From positions 434,001 to 498,000 of the forward strand of contig NZ_JARQXA010000001.1 in the NCBI RefSeq assembly GCF_029543155.1: a DNA stretch of 64,000 bases, written 5' to 3'. This document shows, piece after piece, positions 1 through 10,100 of this stretch. The notes under the pieces are model-generated. The model saw nothing but the letters and a program-made list of their open reading frames with translations. It ran no database searches and was not told the DNA's origin. The DNA comes from Sphingomonas sp. HITSZ_GF (lineage in GTDB: Bacteria > Pseudomonadota > Alphaproteobacteria > Sphingomonadales > Sphingomonadaceae). The stretch's first letter is position 1. Each line of letters opens with the position of its first letter. A program made the position numbers and the translations under genes.

Positions 1-561
1 ATGGACTCGACGCGCTTCCTCACCGGCCAGTTCCTTCTCGCCATGCCGGGCATCGGCGATCCCCGCTTCGAGCATGCGGTGATCGCGATGTGCGCGCACG
101 ACGTGGAAGGCGCGCTGGGCATCGGCATCGGCGACACGATCGAGGGGCTGAGCTTCCACGACCTGCTCAGGCAGTTCGAGATCGATCCCGGCGTCGCGCC
201 CGATCATCCGGTGCATTTCGGCGGCCCGGTCGAGCCGCGGCGCGGTTTCGTCCTCCACTCGCCCGATTGGGGCGGGCAGGACACGATCGATGTCGGCGGC
301 CGCTGGGCGCTGTCGGGCACGGTCGATGTGCTGCGCGCGATCGCGGCGGGCACCGGCCCGTCCAAATATCTCGTCGCGCTTGGCTATGCCGGCTGGGGCG
401 AGGGCCAGCTCGACGGCGAGATGGCGCGCCACGGCTGGTTCAACACCGATGGCACGCCCGATCTGATCTACGAAGTCGATGCCGGGGATCGCTGGGCAGT
501 CGCCTTTGCCGGCGCGGGAATCGATCCCCGCCTGCTGGCGAACAGCGCGGGCACCGCCTGA
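1..561 (+). CDS. YqgE/AlgH family protein (DUF179)
   Basis: 186-residue cytoplasmic protein of the YqgE/AlgH family. The opening LTGQFLLAMPGIGDPRF and the later HFGGPVEPRRGFVLHS and LGYAGWGEGQL segments are the conserved blocks of this family, and the length is the usual one. The biochemical role is not settled; AlgH was first named as a regulator of alginate genes in Pseudomonas. The reading frame begins with ATG at the first base of the window, so upstream control signals, and strictly any N-terminal extension, cannot be seen. The next gene points toward it, and the two stop codons are only about 8 bases apart. Confidence 0.9.
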   Translation: MDSTRFLTGQFLLAMPGIGDPRFEHAVIAMCAHDVEGALGIGIGDTIEGLSFHDLLRQFEIDPGVAPDHPVHFGGPVEPRRGFVLHSPDWGGQDTIDVGGRWALSGTVDVLRAIAAGTGPSKYLVALGYAGWGEGQLDGEMARHGWFNTDGTPDLIYEVDAGDRWAVAFAGAGIDPRLLANSAGTA

Positions 562-568
562 GCCGCGC

Positions 569-1096
569 TCAATGCGTCGTGTCGGCCGGCGGCGCCTCGT
601 CGTCGCCGCGCACATACACTTTGCCGCCGCCTTCCAGCTTGATGCGCATCAGCGTGTCCTCGTGCGGCGAGCTGCAGAAGCTGCCCGTGGTGTTCACGTC
701 CAGCTTCTCGCGCGTCTCGCGGTGGCGCAGCACGAAGCGCACCGGCAGGTTGCACATGTTCTTGCCGCCGGTCTTGAAGCGCAGCGTCGCCTTGGCCGGC
801 TCCAGCGCGTCGGGCAGCTGGTTCTCGCTCCAGCGCGGGCTTTTGCCCGGGCTCGCGGAATCGACGTAGAAGCCGATCACATCATAGCCGGCGGTCTCGT
901 TGATGATCACCATGCAGCCGAGCTTCCAGCAATTGGTCTTCACCCGCTCGGGCGAATTGCGGATCAGCGTGATCCAGCTCTTGGCATCGGCTTCGGGATT
1001 GCCGTGCTCGGGAATGATGCCCGCGCTGTCCTGCGCCGCGGCGGGCAGGGTGGGGGCGAGCGACAGGAGCAACGCGGACGCTACGAGCTTGAGCAT
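569..1096 (-). CDS. secreted protein of unknown function
   Basis: 175-residue protein with a clear signal peptide: basic start MLK, hydrophobic core ASALLLSLAPTLP, and AAAQ as likely cleavage site. The mature part has cysteines in CWKLGC, NMCNLP and FCSSP, which suggests disulfides in the periplasm. The stretch VIINETAGYDVIGFYVD is predicted beta strand. I do not recognise a named family. The frame stays open to about 1171, but the ATG at 1096 is preferred because it places the signal peptide at the N terminus. It is convergent with the YqgE gene and 105 bases downstream of a thioesterase gene on the same strand. Confidence 0.6.
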   Translation of the reverse strand: MLKLVASALLLSLAPTLPAAAQDSAGIIPEHGNPEADAKSWITLIRNSPERVKTNCWKLGCMVIINETAGYDVIGFYVDSASPGKSPRWSENQLPDALEPAKATLRFKTGGKNMCNLPVRFVLRHRETREKLDVNTTGSFCSSPHEDTLMRIKLEGGGKVYVRGDDEAPPADTTH

Positions 1097-1201
1097 GGGA
1101 AAACTCGCGGTTGGGGGTGAGGACGATGCAATCCTGCTTCGGCCCGATCCTTTCGTCACGGGCCGAAACATGGGGTACCAAAGCTCCGCACCTGCCGCTG
1201 T

Positions 1202-1921
1202 CTAGTTCTCCGCCGAAGCCGTCGCAACCATCACGAATTCCGCCGATGCCGCGCGCCGTCTTTCACCGCTGAGCAGTTCCTCTGCCCACAACTCCACCCG
1301 TACGCGCTGCGAGCGGTTGCCGCGCATCGCCACGCGCGCCGCCAGCTCGATCATCTCGCCTTCCTGGATCGGCGTGGTGAAGTCGACGCGCTCGGATGCG
1401 GCCATCACCATCACTTTCCGCGTGTCGCGGGAGGAAGCGATGAAGGCCGCCTTGCCCAGCATCCGCAACGCCTCGCCGCCGAACAGCGTGCCGTAATGGT
1501 TGGTCTGGGGCGGGAACACCATGTCGGCCATCACCAGCACACCCTCGGGGTCCGGCTCCGGCAACGCGAGGGCGGGCAGCGGCCCACCCTCGCGCGCCAC
1601 CAGCGTGAAGCGGCCACGCGTACAAAGACGCCGCTCCCCGCTCAGCAGCGCCTCGGCGACCAGCTCGACCTCGACATCGAGCGAGCGGGTGCCGACGCGG
1701 ACCACCTTGCCCGTCGCCTCGATCAGTTCGCCCTTCAGCGCCGGGGCGGCGAAGTCGATCCGTTCGGAGGCGGCGGTGACGAAGGGCGCCCGGCCATGGC
1801 GCGAGGCGGCGAGGAACGCCACCTTGTCCATGTGCGCGAGCGCCACGCCGCCGAACAGCGTGCCGTGGTGGTTGGTGTCGCCCGGGAACACCATGTCGAT
1901 GAGGCGGACGACACCCGCCAT
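1202..1921 (-). CDS. acyl-CoA thioesterase, two hotdog domains
   Basis: 239-residue protein made of two tandem hotdog domains, roughly residues 4-115 and 130-235. Each repeats the same signature: DMVFPGDTNHHGTLFGG in the first half and DMVFPPQTNHYGTLFGG in the second. This is the cytosolic acyl-CoA hydrolase arrangement, which splits acyl-CoA to free acid and CoA; substrate chain length cannot be read from sequence. Its ATG overlaps the metE stop codon as TGATG, so it is probably translated by coupling to metE and falls under the same cobalamin riboswitch. A thioesterase in a methionine transcript has no obvious pathway reason. Confidence 0.85.
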   Translation of the reverse strand: MAGVVRLIDMVFPGDTNHHGTLFGGVALAHMDKVAFLAASRHGRAPFVTAASERIDFAAPALKGELIEATGKVVRVGTRSLDVEVELVAEALLSGERRLCTRGRFTLVAREGGPLPALALPEPDPEGVLVMADMVFPPQTNHYGTLFGGEALRMLGKAAFIASSRDTRKVMVMAASERVDFTTPIQEGEMIELAARVAMRGNRSQRVRVELWAEELLSGERRRAASAEFVMVATASAEN

Positions 1922-4221
1922 CACGCCGGCTCCGCCACGCGGACGCGCAACTGGCGCGCCGCCGCGACCATCGCGTCGATCGCCGGCTTCACCTCTTCCC
2001 ATTTCCGGGTCTTGAGCCCGCAATCGGGGTTTACCCACAACTGCTCGGGCGCCAGATGCGCCTGGGCGAGCTGCATCAGCTTCACCATCTCGTCGACACC
2101 CGGCACGCGCGGCGCGTGGATGTCGTACACGCCCGGCCCGATCGCGCTGGGATAGCGATAGGCGGCAAAGCCCTCGAGCAGCTCCATCTGCGAGCGCGCG
2201 GTCTCGATCGAGATCACGTCGGTGTCCATCGCGCCGATCGCCGGCAGGATGTCGTTGAACTCCGAATAGCACATGTGCGTGTGGATCTGCGTCGCATCCG
2301 CCACGCCCGCCGCCGAGAGGCGGAACGCGTCCACTGCCCAGTCGAGATAGGCAGCCCAGTCGCGCTTGCGCAGCGGCAGGCCCTCGCGCAGCGCTGCCTC
2401 GTCGATCTGGATCGCCTTGCAGCCGGCCGCTTCCAGGTCGACCACTTCGTCGCGGATCGCCAGCGCAATCTGCTGGCACGATGCCGAACGCGGCTGGTCG
2501 TCGCGCACGAAGCTCCAGTTGAGGATCGTCACCGGCCCGGTGAGCATCCCCTTCATCGGCTTGGTCGTCAGGCTCTGGGCATAGCGCCACCAATCGACGG
2601 TCATCGGCCTGGGCCGCGAGACGTCGCCGAACAGGATCGGTGGGCGCACGCAGCGCGAGCCATAGGACTGGACCCAGCCGTTCACCGTGAAGGCGAAGCC
2701 GGCGAGCTGCTCGCCGAAATACTGGACCATGTCGTTGCGCTCGAACTCGCCGTGCACGAGCATGTCGATCCCGGCTTCCTCCTGCCAGCGCACCGTGCGC
2801 GCAGTCTCCTCGCGCAGGAACCGGGTGTAGGCCTCGTCGGACAGGTTGCCGCGATTATGCTCGGCGCGGGCATGGCGCACCTCGGCGGTCTGCGGGAACG
2901 AGCCGATCGTGGTGGTGGGGAAGGGCGGCAGGTCGAGCATCTCGGCCTGCACCGCGGCGCGCGCGGCATAGGGCGACTTGCGTTCGCGCATCGCCAGCGT
3001 CACCGAAGCGGTGCGCGCGGCGACCAGCGGATCGTGGATGCGCGGCGAGATCTTGCGTGCCGCGGCGGCAGCCGTGGACGCGGCAAGCTTATCGGCGACC
3101 GCTTCGCGCCCGGCGTTGAGTGCGTCCTTCAACGTCACCAGTTCGTCGACCTTCTGCACGGCGAAGGCGAGCCACTGCTTGATCTCGTCGTCGAGCTTGG
3201 TCTCCAGCGCGAGGTCCACCGGGACATGGAGCAGCGAGCAGGACGGCGCGAGGATCAGGTCGCGCGTCGCGGCGATCGGCTCGATCCGGTCGAGGATCTT
3301 CTCCAGGTCGGCGCGCCAGATGTTGCGGCCGTCGATCACGCCGAGCGAGAGCAGCAGCTTCCTCGGCGCTGCCACCAGCACCTTGTCGAGCTGATCGGGC
3401 GCGCGAACCAGGTCGACGTGCAGGCCGGCCACTGGCAGGTTCACCGCCAGCGTCAGATTATCCTCGAGCCCGCCGAAATAGGTGGCGAGCAGGATGTTCA
3501 GGCCCAGCCGCGGCAGCTTGGCATAGGCGCGGGTGATCGCCGCGCGCTGGCGCTCGTTGAGATCGGTCGTCAGGATCGGCTCGTCGATCTGCACCCATTC
3601 GGCGCCGGCATGCTGGAGCTGGGTGAGCACCGCCGAATAGAGGCCCAGCACTTCGTCGAGATAGTCGAACGGATCGACGTCGCGGCCCTTGGCCAGGCTC
3701 AGCCAGGTGACCGGGCCGAGCAGCACCGGGCGCGTCTCATAGCCCAGCGCCTTGGCCTCGCGATATTCGTCGACGATCTTGGAGGAGGAGAGGGCGAGCT
3801 TCTGCCCCGCCGCCAGCTCGGGGACCATATAGTGGTAGTTGGTGTCGAACCACTTGGTCATTTCCTGCGCGGTGTGGCCATGGCTGTGCGCGCAGCTCGT
3901 GGTCTCGCGCGTGGTGCCGCGCGCCATCGCGAAATAGGTCGCCAGGTCGGCGGTGCCGGCGGCGACGTCGTAGCGCTCCGGGATCGCGCCCAGCATCAGG
4001 CTGGTGTCGAGCACATGGTCGTAGAAGGAGAAGTCGTTGCTCGGCAGCCAGTCGGCGCCCAGCGCGGCCTGGCGGGCCCAGGCGGCGGCGCGCAGGCCCT
4101 GCGCGGCTTCCTGCAGTTCGGTCTCGGTGGACTTGCCGCTCCAGAACTTCTCGAGCGCGAATTTAAGCTCGCGCCGCGGACCGATCCGCGGAAAGCCGAG
4201 CGTGGCAACAGTTACGGTCAT
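1921..4221 (-). CDS. metE: cobalamin-independent methionine synthase MetE
   Basis: 766-residue 5-methyltetrahydropteroyltriglutamate-homocysteine methyltransferase, which makes methionine in the cytoplasm without vitamin B12. The N-terminal block TLGFPRIGPRRELKFALE and the C-terminal catalytic barrel are both present. Zinc ligands are visible as His649 and Cys651 in HTHMCYSEF and Cys734 in WVNPDCGLKTR. Length matches the family (about 750-770). ATG at 4221 is chosen; an in-frame ATG at 4230 would add three residues (MKT). A cobalamin riboswitch lies upstream, which predicts repression when B12 is plentiful, and implies that the cell also has MetH elsewhere. A coupled thioesterase gene follows. 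Confidence 0.97.
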   Translation of the reverse strand: MTVTVATLGFPRIGPRRELKFALEKFWSGKSTETELQEAAQGLRAAAWARQAALGADWLPSNDFSFYDHVLDTSLMLGAIPERYDVAAGTADLATYFAMARGTTRETTSCAHSHGHTAQEMTKWFDTNYHYMVPELAAGQKLALSSSKIVDEYREAKALGYETRPVLLGPVTWLSLAKGRDVDPFDYLDEVLGLYSAVLTQLQHAGAEWVQIDEPILTTDLNERQRAAITRAYAKLPRLGLNILLATYFGGLEDNLTLAVNLPVAGLHVDLVRAPDQLDKVLVAAPRKLLLSLGVIDGRNIWRADLEKILDRIEPIAATRDLILAPSCSLLHVPVDLALETKLDDEIKQWLAFAVQKVDELVTLKDALNAGREAVADKLAASTAAAAARKISPRIHDPLVAARTASVTLAMRERKSPYAARAAVQAEMLDLPPFPTTTIGSFPQTAEVRHARAEHNRGNLSDEAYTRFLREETARTVRWQEEAGIDMLVHGEFERNDMVQYFGEQLAGFAFTVNGWVQSYGSRCVRPPILFGDVSRPRPMTVDWWRYAQSLTTKPMKGMLTGPVTILNWSFVRDDQPRSASCQQIALAIRDEVVDLEAAGCKAIQIDEAALREGLPLRKRDWAAYLDWAVDAFRLSAAGVADATQIHTHMCYSEFNDILPAIGAMDTDVISIETARSQMELLEGFAAYRYPSAIGPGVYDIHAPRVPGVDEMVKLMQLAQAHLAPEQLWVNPDCGLKTRKWEEVKPAIDAMVAAARQLRVRVAEPA

Positions 4222-4349
4222 GGTCTTCATACCCCGATGAAGGACGGGGGAGACCGGCATGGACACGCATACGGGCCGCGAACGGACGGATGGCCCGGCC
4301 GCGGCATGCAAGCGGCCAGACCGGGCACCCCGCCGGTGGACGTTATCGC

Positions 4350-4530
4350 GTCGGAGGCAGGTCTCCTGGCTCACGGGTCAGCGCGGACGATCCGTCTTCC
4401 CAGGGCGGTCAGGCCCCAGTGACATGGCTGGATCGCCGCTCGCCGCTTACAGTTGCGGGGGCAGCGCCGGTTTCGCACCGGCTTCCCGTCTTAGCTTCCG
4501 GGCAAGCCGGAAGAACCTCGACTCCCTAAG
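4350..4530 (-). promoter_or_regulatory. cobalamin (adenosylcobalamin) riboswitch upstream of metE
   Basis: Read on the minus strand, this stretch holds the hallmark pieces of the cobalamin riboswitch in order: a purine-rich stem near 4505-4525, GCCGGTGCGAAACCGGCGCT, CCCCCGCAACTGTAAGCG, a GTCACTGGG segment, and the B12 box GAGCCAGGAGACCTGCC near 4355-4372. This is the canonical aptamer layout. It lies about 130 bases before the metE start, leaving room for an expression platform. A short inverted repeat, CCCCG...CGGGG at about 4231-4248, sits at the metE ribosome site and could be the translational switch. The edges are approximate. Confidence 0.93.
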
Positions 4531-4562
4531 CATCCGCGCATCGGAGCGCGGCGTCAAGCGAC

Positions 4563-4582
4563 ATATAAAGATATCTTTATAT
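4563..4582. promoter_or_regulatory. perfect 20-bp AT-rich palindrome, probable SahR-type operator
   Basis: ATATAAAGATATCTTTATAT is an exact palindrome of 10+10 bases and is strikingly AT-rich for this genome. It lies between divergent metE and ahcY, just upstream of the riboswitch 5' end and 94 bases before the ahcY start. In Proteobacteria an ArsR-family, S-adenosylhomocysteine-responsive regulator (SahR) controls ahcY and metE-type genes through palindromes of this kind. Assignment to SahR is inference; no regulator gene is in this window. Confidence 0.65.
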
Positions 4583-4675
4583 CCGGGTTGCGCGCGCCGG
4601 TCGAAGCCTGTAGTGCGCCCCCATCCGCAGCCGGCGATTCCCGGCGCGTAAACGATTCACATCTGGAGACAGCTC

Positions 4676-6079
4676 GTGGCTACCGTGCTCGACAAGGATT
4701 ACGTCATCAAGGACCTCTCGCTTGCCGCCTTTGGCCGCAAGGAGATCGAGATCGCCGAGACCGAAATGCCCGGCCTGATGGCGCTGCGCCAGGAGTTCGG
4801 CGCCTCGAAGCCGCTCAAGGGCGCGCGCATCACCGGTTCGCTGCACATGACGATCCAGACCGCCGTGCTGATCGAGACGCTGAAGGAACTCGGCGCCGAG
4901 CTGCGCTGGGCGACCTGCAACATCTACTCGACCCAGGATCACGCCGCGGCCGCCATCGCCGAGGCCGGCATCCCCGTCTTCGCCGTGAAGGGTGAGACGC
5001 TCGAAGAATATTGGGATTACGTCATCCGTATCTTCGACTGGGGCCAGGACCAGACCTGCAACATGATCCTCGACGACGGCGGCGACGCCACCATGTTCGC
5101 GCTGTGGGGCGCGCGCGTCGAGGCGGGTGAGGAGCTGTTCACCCCGTCGAACGAAGAGGAAGAGATCTTCGTCGCCACGCTGAAGCGCTTCCTCGCCGAG
5201 CGTCCGGGCTACCTGACCAAGACCGTCGCGACGATCAAGGGCGTCTCGGAAGAGACCACCACGGGCGTCCACCGCCTGTACGAGCTGTCGAAGAAGGGCA
5301 AGCTCCCGTTCCCGGCGATCAACGTCAACGACAGCGTCACCAAGTCGAAGTTCGACAACCTCTATGGCTGCAAGGAATCGCTGGTCGACGCGATCCGTCG
5401 CGCCACCGACGTGATGCTCGCCGGCAAGGTTGCCTGCGTCGCCGGCTTCGGTGACGTCGGCAAGGGTTCGGCTGCGTCGCTCCGCAACGGCGGCGCCCGC
5501 GTTCTGGTCACCGAAGTCGATCCGATCTGCGCGCTCCAGGCGGCGATGGAAGGCTATGAAGTCGTGACGATGGAAGAGGCTGCCACCCGCGCCGACATCT
5601 TCGTCACCGCCACCGGCAACGAAGCCGTGCTCACCGTCGATCACATGCGCGCGATGAAGAACATGGCGATCGTCTCGAACATCGGCCACTTCGACAGCGA
5701 GATCGAGATCGCCGGCCTCGCCAACATGAAGTGGACCGAGATCAAGCCGCAGGTCGACGAAGTCGAGTTCCCGGACGGCAAGAAGATCATCGTGCTGTCG
5801 AAGGGCCGCCTGGTGAACCTCGGCAACGCGACCGGCCACCCGTCGTTCGTGATGTCGTCGTCCTTCACCAACCAGGTCCTCGCCCAGATCGAGCTGTGGA
5901 CCGGTTCGGACAAGTACAAGAACGAAGTCTATGTCCTGCCGAAGCACCTCGACGAGAAGGTCGCGGCGCTGCACCTGGAGAAGCTGGGCGTGAAGCTCAC
6001 CAAGCTCAGCCAGAAGCAGGCAGATTACATCGGCGTCTCGGTCGAAGGCCCGTTCAAGCCGGATCACTATCGCTACTAA
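4676..6079 (+). CDS. ahcY: adenosylhomocysteinase
   Basis: 467-residue S-adenosylhomocysteine hydrolase, the NAD-dependent cytoplasmic enzyme that splits S-adenosylhomocysteine to adenosine and homocysteine. Family blocks seen: [32 protein letters not shown], the NAD-binding [23 protein letters not shown], and the C-terminal KPDHYRY. The start is GTG at 4676, preceded by CTGGAGA, giving [17 protein letters not shown]. It stands alone, divergent from metE, and ends in a strong hairpin terminator. Its homocysteine product is the MetE substrate, so shared regulation through the intervening palindrome is plausible. No SAH riboswitch was recognised in its leader. Confidence 0.98.
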   Translation: MATVLDKDYVIKDLSLAAFGRKEIEIAETEMPGLMALRQEFGASKPLKGARITGSLHMTIQTAVLIETLKELGAELRWATCNIYSTQDHAAAAIAEAGIPVFAVKGETLEEYWDYVIRIFDWGQDQTCNMILDDGGDATMFALWGARVEAGEELFTPSNEEEEIFVATLKRFLAERPGYLTKTVATIKGVSEETTTGVHRLYELSKKGKLPFPAINVNDSVTKSKFDNLYGCKESLVDAIRRATDVMLAGKVACVAGFGDVGKGSAASLRNGGARVLVTEVDPICALQAAMEGYEVVTMEEAATRADIFVTATGNEAVLTVDHMRAMKNMAIVSNIGHFDSEIEIAGLANMKWTEIKPQVDEVEFPDGKKIIVLSKGRLVNLGNATGHPSFVMSSSFTNQVLAQIELWTGSDKYKNEVYVLPKHLDEKVAALHLEKLGVKLTKLSQKQADYIGVSVEGPFKPDHYRY

Positions 6080-6100
6080 GCGATCGACGAACCCAAACAG

Positions 6101-6136
6101 AAAGGGCCGCGCCTCCCTCGGGAAGCGCGGCCCTTT
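6101..6136 (+). terminator. intrinsic terminator after ahcY
   Basis: AAAGGGCCGCGC at 6101-6112 pairs perfectly with GCGCGGCCCTTT at 6125-6136, a 12-bp stem with a 12-base loop, followed by CCGTTTCC. The A-run on the other side means it may also stop the converging sulfotransferase transcript. Confidence 0.88.
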
Positions 6137-6196
6137 CCGTTTCCGTCCTTCCGGCGAAATCCGGGATCTCAGGCGAAGGCGCGGGGCAGGGGCGGC

Positions 6197-6991
6197 TTAC
6201 CGATACCCCAAAATCTCCCGCACCCCCGGCACGGCGAAGTCGACCAGCCGCTTCTGCATCTCGGGCAGCTCGTCGGGGAACTCGATCTCGACCCCCGCGG
6301 TCAGGTTCTCGCGCGCGGTGCCGCTCTGCTTGCGGTCCGAGCCGGTGCGCACCCGCTCGCGCCAGTCGCCCGGCATCTCGATCCCGCAGGCGTCGAGCAG
6401 GTTGGCGAAGAAGAACTCGGCTTCGCGGCTCTCGAGGTTCTTGAGCTGCGCCACCAGGTCCTCGTAGCGCACCAGATAGGCGCCGGTGCCCAGCCAGGCG
6501 ACGGCATTGTGGGTGAATACGTCCACCATCGGCGGCGCCTTCTGGTAGATGCCGAAGATCATCAGGTTGAGCAGCTCGTTGACGGTCAGCTCGCCCTGCT
6601 TGAGCCGGTCGATATTGCCTCTGAACTCCTCCGACAGGAAGAAGCGCGCCCGCGCCAGCACCCAGCTATAGGGGTCGCGTACCAGCAGGATCTTGCGGGT
6701 GCGCGCCAGCTCCATCGCCGAATCGTCGGCGAAGAACAGGTGCCCCCAGCTCAGCTGCGGCTTGTTGCGGTCGAAGGCGGCGAGGTGCTGGCCGAGAATG
6801 GCCCATTGGATGAACTGCGCATGATATTGCTGCTCCACCGGCACGAACATCCGCATGATGTTGCGCAGCAGGTGGCTGCCGCTCTTGGGCACGCTGTTGA
6901 GGAACACGCCCTGGCGCAGCGGCGCCTGCTCGAAGCGGAGATTCTCCTGGTTGAGCGTGTCGGGCTTCATCCGGACGATCGGCTGTAGCAT
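6197..6991 (-). CDS. sulfotransferase family protein
   Basis: 264-residue protein with both PAPS-binding signatures of the sulfotransferase fold: NSVPKSGSHLLRN at residues 32-44 (5'-phosphosulfate loop) and LLVRDPYSWVLAR from about residue 102 (3'-phosphate binding). It should transfer a sulfuryl group from PAPS; the acceptor is unknown. No signal peptide or TM segment is seen. ATG at 6991 is chosen because AGGGA lies 6 bases upstream; the frame could also open at a TTG at 7006. It follows a TonB-dependent receptor gene on the same strand, but an intrinsic terminator separates them, so it may be expressed by read-through or its own promoter. Confidence 0.8.
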   Translation of the reverse strand: MLQPIVRMKPDTLNQENLRFEQAPLRQGVFLNSVPKSGSHLLRNIMRMFVPVEQQYHAQFIQWAILGQHLAAFDRNKPQLSWGHLFFADDSAMELARTRKILLVRDPYSWVLARARFFLSEEFRGNIDRLKQGELTVNELLNLMIFGIYQKAPPMVDVFTHNAVAWLGTGAYLVRYEDLVAQLKNLESREAEFFFANLLDACGIEMPGDWRERVRTGSDRKQSGTARENLTAGVEIEFPDELPEMQKRLVDFAVPGVREILGYR

Positions 6992-7016
6992 TCGGTTTCC
7001 CTGCAATCACACGGCC

Positions 7017-7054
7017 AAAAAAAGACAAACCGGCGACGTGACTGCCGCCGGTTT
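7017..7054 (-). terminator. intrinsic terminator after the TonB-dependent receptor
   Basis: On the minus strand AAACCGGCGGC (7054-7044) pairs with GTCGCCGGTTT (7037-7027), with one mismatch next to a 6-base loop, followed by GTCTTTTTTT. It lies 60 bases after the receptor stop and only 25 bases before the sulfotransferase start. Confidence 0.87.
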
Positions 7055-7114
7055 GCCGTTCGATACGCTTGTCCGCAAGCCCGGGGCTTCCGCGCGGAAG
7101 CCCCGGGCCGACGA

Positions 7115-10100
7115 TCAGAAGCGGCCCTTCACGCTGAGGAAGCCGCGGCGACCCAGCATGTCGTACTGCGACGAGAACACGCTCTGGCCGAGCGTCGTGA
7201 TCTCGCCATTGCCGTAGATCGAGACCCGCGGCGGCTTGGTGTTGAACAGGTTGGTCACACCGAGCGTGATCTGCAGGTGCGGCAGCTCCTTGGTGATCGA
7301 GAGGCTGTGGTAGAAGGTCGGCTTCGCCCGCAGCTTCTCGCAATAGCCGCCCGGATAGAGCGCGCTGGTGGTGCAGAGGCTGCCGTTGGTGGCGGGATTG
7401 TCCTCCAGCCAGTCGCCCACGTCCGAAGTGCCGCCGACAACGTTCAGCCCGTAGTAGATCGAGAAGCTGCCCTTCTCCCACGAAGCATTGAACGCGCCGG
7501 TCCACATCGGCTCGCCGTCCTCGCCATTATAGTTCTGGCGAGTGCCCTCGTAGAGCGCGACATAATCGACCGTCTGCCAGGTCATCTCCGCCGTAACCGA
7601 CAGCTTGCCGAGGTTGCCGAGGTCCTGCGAGATGTTCGCGGTGACGTCGATGCCCTCGTTCTTCTGCGAGTTGATGTTGATGTACTGGTCACGGATCTGG
7701 GTGATCGCGTGGGTGGTCGGATCACGGTCGAACTGGCCGCACAGCGGGTCGCCCGGGAAGAAGTTCGACAGGTAGCAACCGCTGACGATCGCCGAGCCGC
7801 CCAGCTTGCTGATCTCGCCCTTCACCTCGATGTTGAAGTAATCGACGGCGAGGTTGATCCGCGTGCTCGGCAGGAAGCCGAACTTCGGGGTCAGGATCAC
7901 GCTGGCGGTCTTCGCGGTGGAGGTTTCCGCCTTCACCACGCCCAGGCCGCCGCCCGAGACGATCTCGACGCTCGAGTTGTTGCCGCCCGTGAAGTTCAGG
8001 CCCATGCCATCGGCCGCGCAGTTCGCCACCAGGATGGCGTTCGGCGAGGGGTTCAGGCCCAGGTTGATGCACGGGTCGACCGAGCGGCGAGCGACGAAGG
8101 CCGACTGGTCGGCCAGGAACTGCTCGAACAGTGCCGGTGCGCGATAGCTGGTGCCCCACGACCCGCGGAAGCGCAGGAAGTCGTTCACCTGCCAGTTGGC
8201 GCCGACCTTGTAGGTCCAGTTGTTCTTGTCGGTCGCCGTCGCACCATCGGACGCTCTCGTCGCTTTGAACTGGGTGTAGCGGCCCGAAGCGGACAGGTTG
8301 AGCGCCTGGATGAAGGACGTGTTGTGGATCAGCGGCAGATCGATTTCACCAAAGGCTTCCTCGGTGATGTTGTGACCTGCCGTCACGCCGGAGGTGGTGA
8401 CGCCCCAGGCGTTGTTCTCGCAGCCATAGGGATCGCCGACGACTTCGCCGCAGACGATGTCGCCCGGACGGTCATTGATCGAATCCCGGCGCCAGGCGAC
8501 GCCCGCGGCGACGGCCAGGTCACCTGCGGGCAGCGTGACGATCGGGCCGGTGACGCTGAACTCGGCAGCGAGCTGCTTGTACACGGTCTTGCCGGTGTCG
8601 ACGCCGAACAGATAGGCGCGCTCGGCAGCGTTGGGAGCACCCGCGAGGAACTCCGGATCGGTCCAGCGCACGTCGACGCAGGGCGCGCCGCGCACCGCCG
8701 TCACTTCGCCCGGCTGGCAGGCGTCGAAGCGCCAGCTCTGCTGGTCGATCGCGTCCTGGTAGATCTGGTCCTGGGTGTAGGTGCCGACCGACTTGCTGTA
8801 CTGGACGTAGCCGTCCCAGGTCCAACCCTTCAGGAACGAGCCGAAGTCGCCGCGCAGGCCGCCCACGGCGCGCCAGTAATCGACGCGCTGGCTCGAATCG
8901 AAGTGATCGGTGATCGGAGTCGGGCTGATGAAGCCGTTGCCGGTGAAGCCGGTGGCCGGGCCGCCCCAATCCTCGGTGTACATGTAGTTCCAGAACTGGC
9001 GCGAGCCGTTCTGCTTGGACTCGCGGCGGTTCCACAGGCCTTCGGCATAGGCTTCGACATGCTCGCCCAGGTGGATCGAGGCGTCGCCGTAGAAGGTCAG
9101 GCGCTTCGTCTCCGGGATCACCGTGTCCTGGCCATAGATCGGGCTGTAGAGATGGTCGATCGAGCCCGAAGCGGGGTCATAGCCCATCTGGTAGAAATTG
9201 CCCGGCACGCCGAAGCCGGTGGCGGCGAGCGACGGGCGCAGGTTGGGCACATAGTTGCCCAGATTCTCGCCCGGATAGGAGAAGCCGCCGCGGCCGGAGC
9301 CGACCAGCGCGGTGCCGGCGGCGTTGTAGCTGTACAGATAGACCTGGCCCCAGCTCAGCTGCGAGCAGCGCGGCTTGCCGGTGACCGGGTTGACGAGGTC
9401 GGTGCGCTGGTTGGCGCTGTTATAGACATAGTCCTCGGGGCAGCTCAGATAGTCGCGGTCGCCCGCGGCCAGCTCGGTCTGCTTGTAATAGTCGGCCGCG
9501 AACATCACGTGGCCGCCCATCGAGCCGCCCCATTCGGTGCCCCAGGCGCCGCTGATGCGATACTGGTCGCCGCCGCCGCCTTCGGTGGCCGAGCCGAACG
9601 CGTTCAGCTCCAGGCCCTCGGTCTTGGTCTTGGTGAGCAGGTTGACCACGCCGGCAACCGCGTCCGAACCATAGACCGACGAAGCGCCGTCCTTTTCGAT
9701 CTGCACCTGCTGGATGATCGACTGCGGCAGCACGTTGAGGTCGAACGCGGAAACTGCGCCGCGGGTGCCGGCCGGACCCGCGCGGCGGCCGTTGAGCAGA
9801 ACCAGCGTACGGTTCGCGCCCAGGCCGCGCAGCGAGATGGTCGAGGCGCCGGGGCCGCCATCGGTGACGAAGTTCGACGAGATCGCGCTGGTGACCTGCG
9901 AGGAGCCCGAGGCGATCGGGCTCGACATCAGCATTTCGGCCGTGTCGATCACGCCGCGCTTCTCGGCCTGCTCGGGATCGATCACGGCGATCGGCGAGGG
10001 GCTGTTGAAGGTCGAGCGGCGGATGCGCGAGCCGGTCACCACGATGCCGCCGGTATCCTCGGCGGGGGTGGCCTGCTGCGTTTCCGGCACGGTGGCGGGC

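Noticed and set aside
4583..4675. A SAH or SAM riboswitch in the ahcY leader
   Set aside because: The 93-base leader lacks the conserved cores I know for these classes; the palindrome upstream is a better candidate for control.
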